A stretch of 16,372 bases of DNA, taken from an uncultured Ureaplasma sp. (GTDB lineage: Bacteria; Bacillota_I; Bacilli_A; Mycoplasmatales; Mycoplasmoidaceae). Every line of letters begins with the position of its first letter. Position 1 is the stretch's first letter. The stretch covers positions 1 through 16,372 of the forward strand of contig CASFKH010000054.1 in the NCBI GenBank assembly GCA_949295235.1. The letters run 5' to 3'. The notes beneath the pieces were generated by a model. The model made no database searches. It saw only the letters and a list, made by a program, of their open reading frames with translations, and was not told the DNA's origin. Both the position numbers and the translations under genes were made by a program. Shown one piece after another: positions 16,302 to 16,372 of this stretch.

Positions 16302-16372
16302 TACAATTTAAGATCATAAAATTGCGAAAATATAAAACATGAGATAGATTTATTATCTAAAATTTAATTCAA
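16302..16372. other. Right-edge AT-rich tail, no feature seen
   Basis: Seventy-one bases after the coiled-coil frame with no coding signal and no convincing terminator or promoter. The next gene lies beyond the window. Confidence 0.5.

Noticed and set aside
1..16372. CRISPR array, tRNA, rRNA, insertion sequence or replication origin
   Set aside because: I found no regularly spaced repeats, no tRNA-like GTTCRA loop with flanking stems, no transposase and no cluster of DnaA boxes.

Overview
The window is about three-quarters A+T. Most of its long genes only read through if UGA codes for tryptophan: in-frame TGA codons fall at conserved Trp positions in folT, gatB, degV, dnaX, prfA, tsaC, def and gmk. 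UGG is rare (for example in folT and near the end of dnaX). This points to a mollicute using genetic code 4. The gene content and clustering look most like the Spiroplasma/Mesoplasma/Entomoplasma group, but I cannot name the species from sequence alone. All CDS coordinates below assume code 4, so several genes that look broken under the standard code are intact.

Layout. 1-4092 (+): the 3' part of a folate-type ECF transporter S component, then gatC-gatA-gatB, the Glu-tRNA(Gln)/Asp-tRNA(Asn) amidotransferase. 4093-5225 (-): a small DUF1971-like protein and a DegV lipid-binding protein, transcribed towards gatB. 5300-7607 (+): ytpR (EMAP-type tRNA-binding domain) overlapping a large MATE-like membrane protein. 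7685-10906 (+): dnaX, ybaB/ebfC, recR and a flavodoxin-fold oxidoreductase, a replication/repair operon. 10970-11266 (+): rpmE, followed by the strongest terminator-like hairpin in the window. 11356-14289 (+): prfA, prmC and a TsaC-type gene, a termination and tRNA-modification operon. 14286-14870 (-): peptide deformylase. 14951-15520 (+): guanylate kinase. 15521-16372: an AT-rich spacer with a promoter and leader hairpin, then a small heptad-repeat coiled-coil gene that appears frameshifted.

How it fits together. Most genes serve translation fidelity and processing: charging of tRNA(Gln)/tRNA(Asn), the RF1 release factor and the methyltransferase that modifies its GGQ motif, synthesis of the t6A precursor, ribosomal protein L31 and N-formyl removal. 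A second block covers DNA polymerase III clamp loading and recombination mediation. No RF2 gene is seen here, which is consistent with UGA reassignment.

Most notable points: (1) the TsaC protein carries a C-terminal half that resembles ribose-5-phosphate isomerase B but has lost the catalytic Cys motif; (2) a one-base register break sits inside an otherwise perfect 21-bp heptad repeat at 16.14 kb; (3) dnaX appears to be leaderless; (4) a strong hairpin lies directly in front of prfA, with no obvious promoter after it; (5) both convergent gene pairs end on A-tract/T-tract inverted repeats at abutting or overlapping stop codons. I saw no rRNA, tRNA, CRISPR array, transposase or origin.
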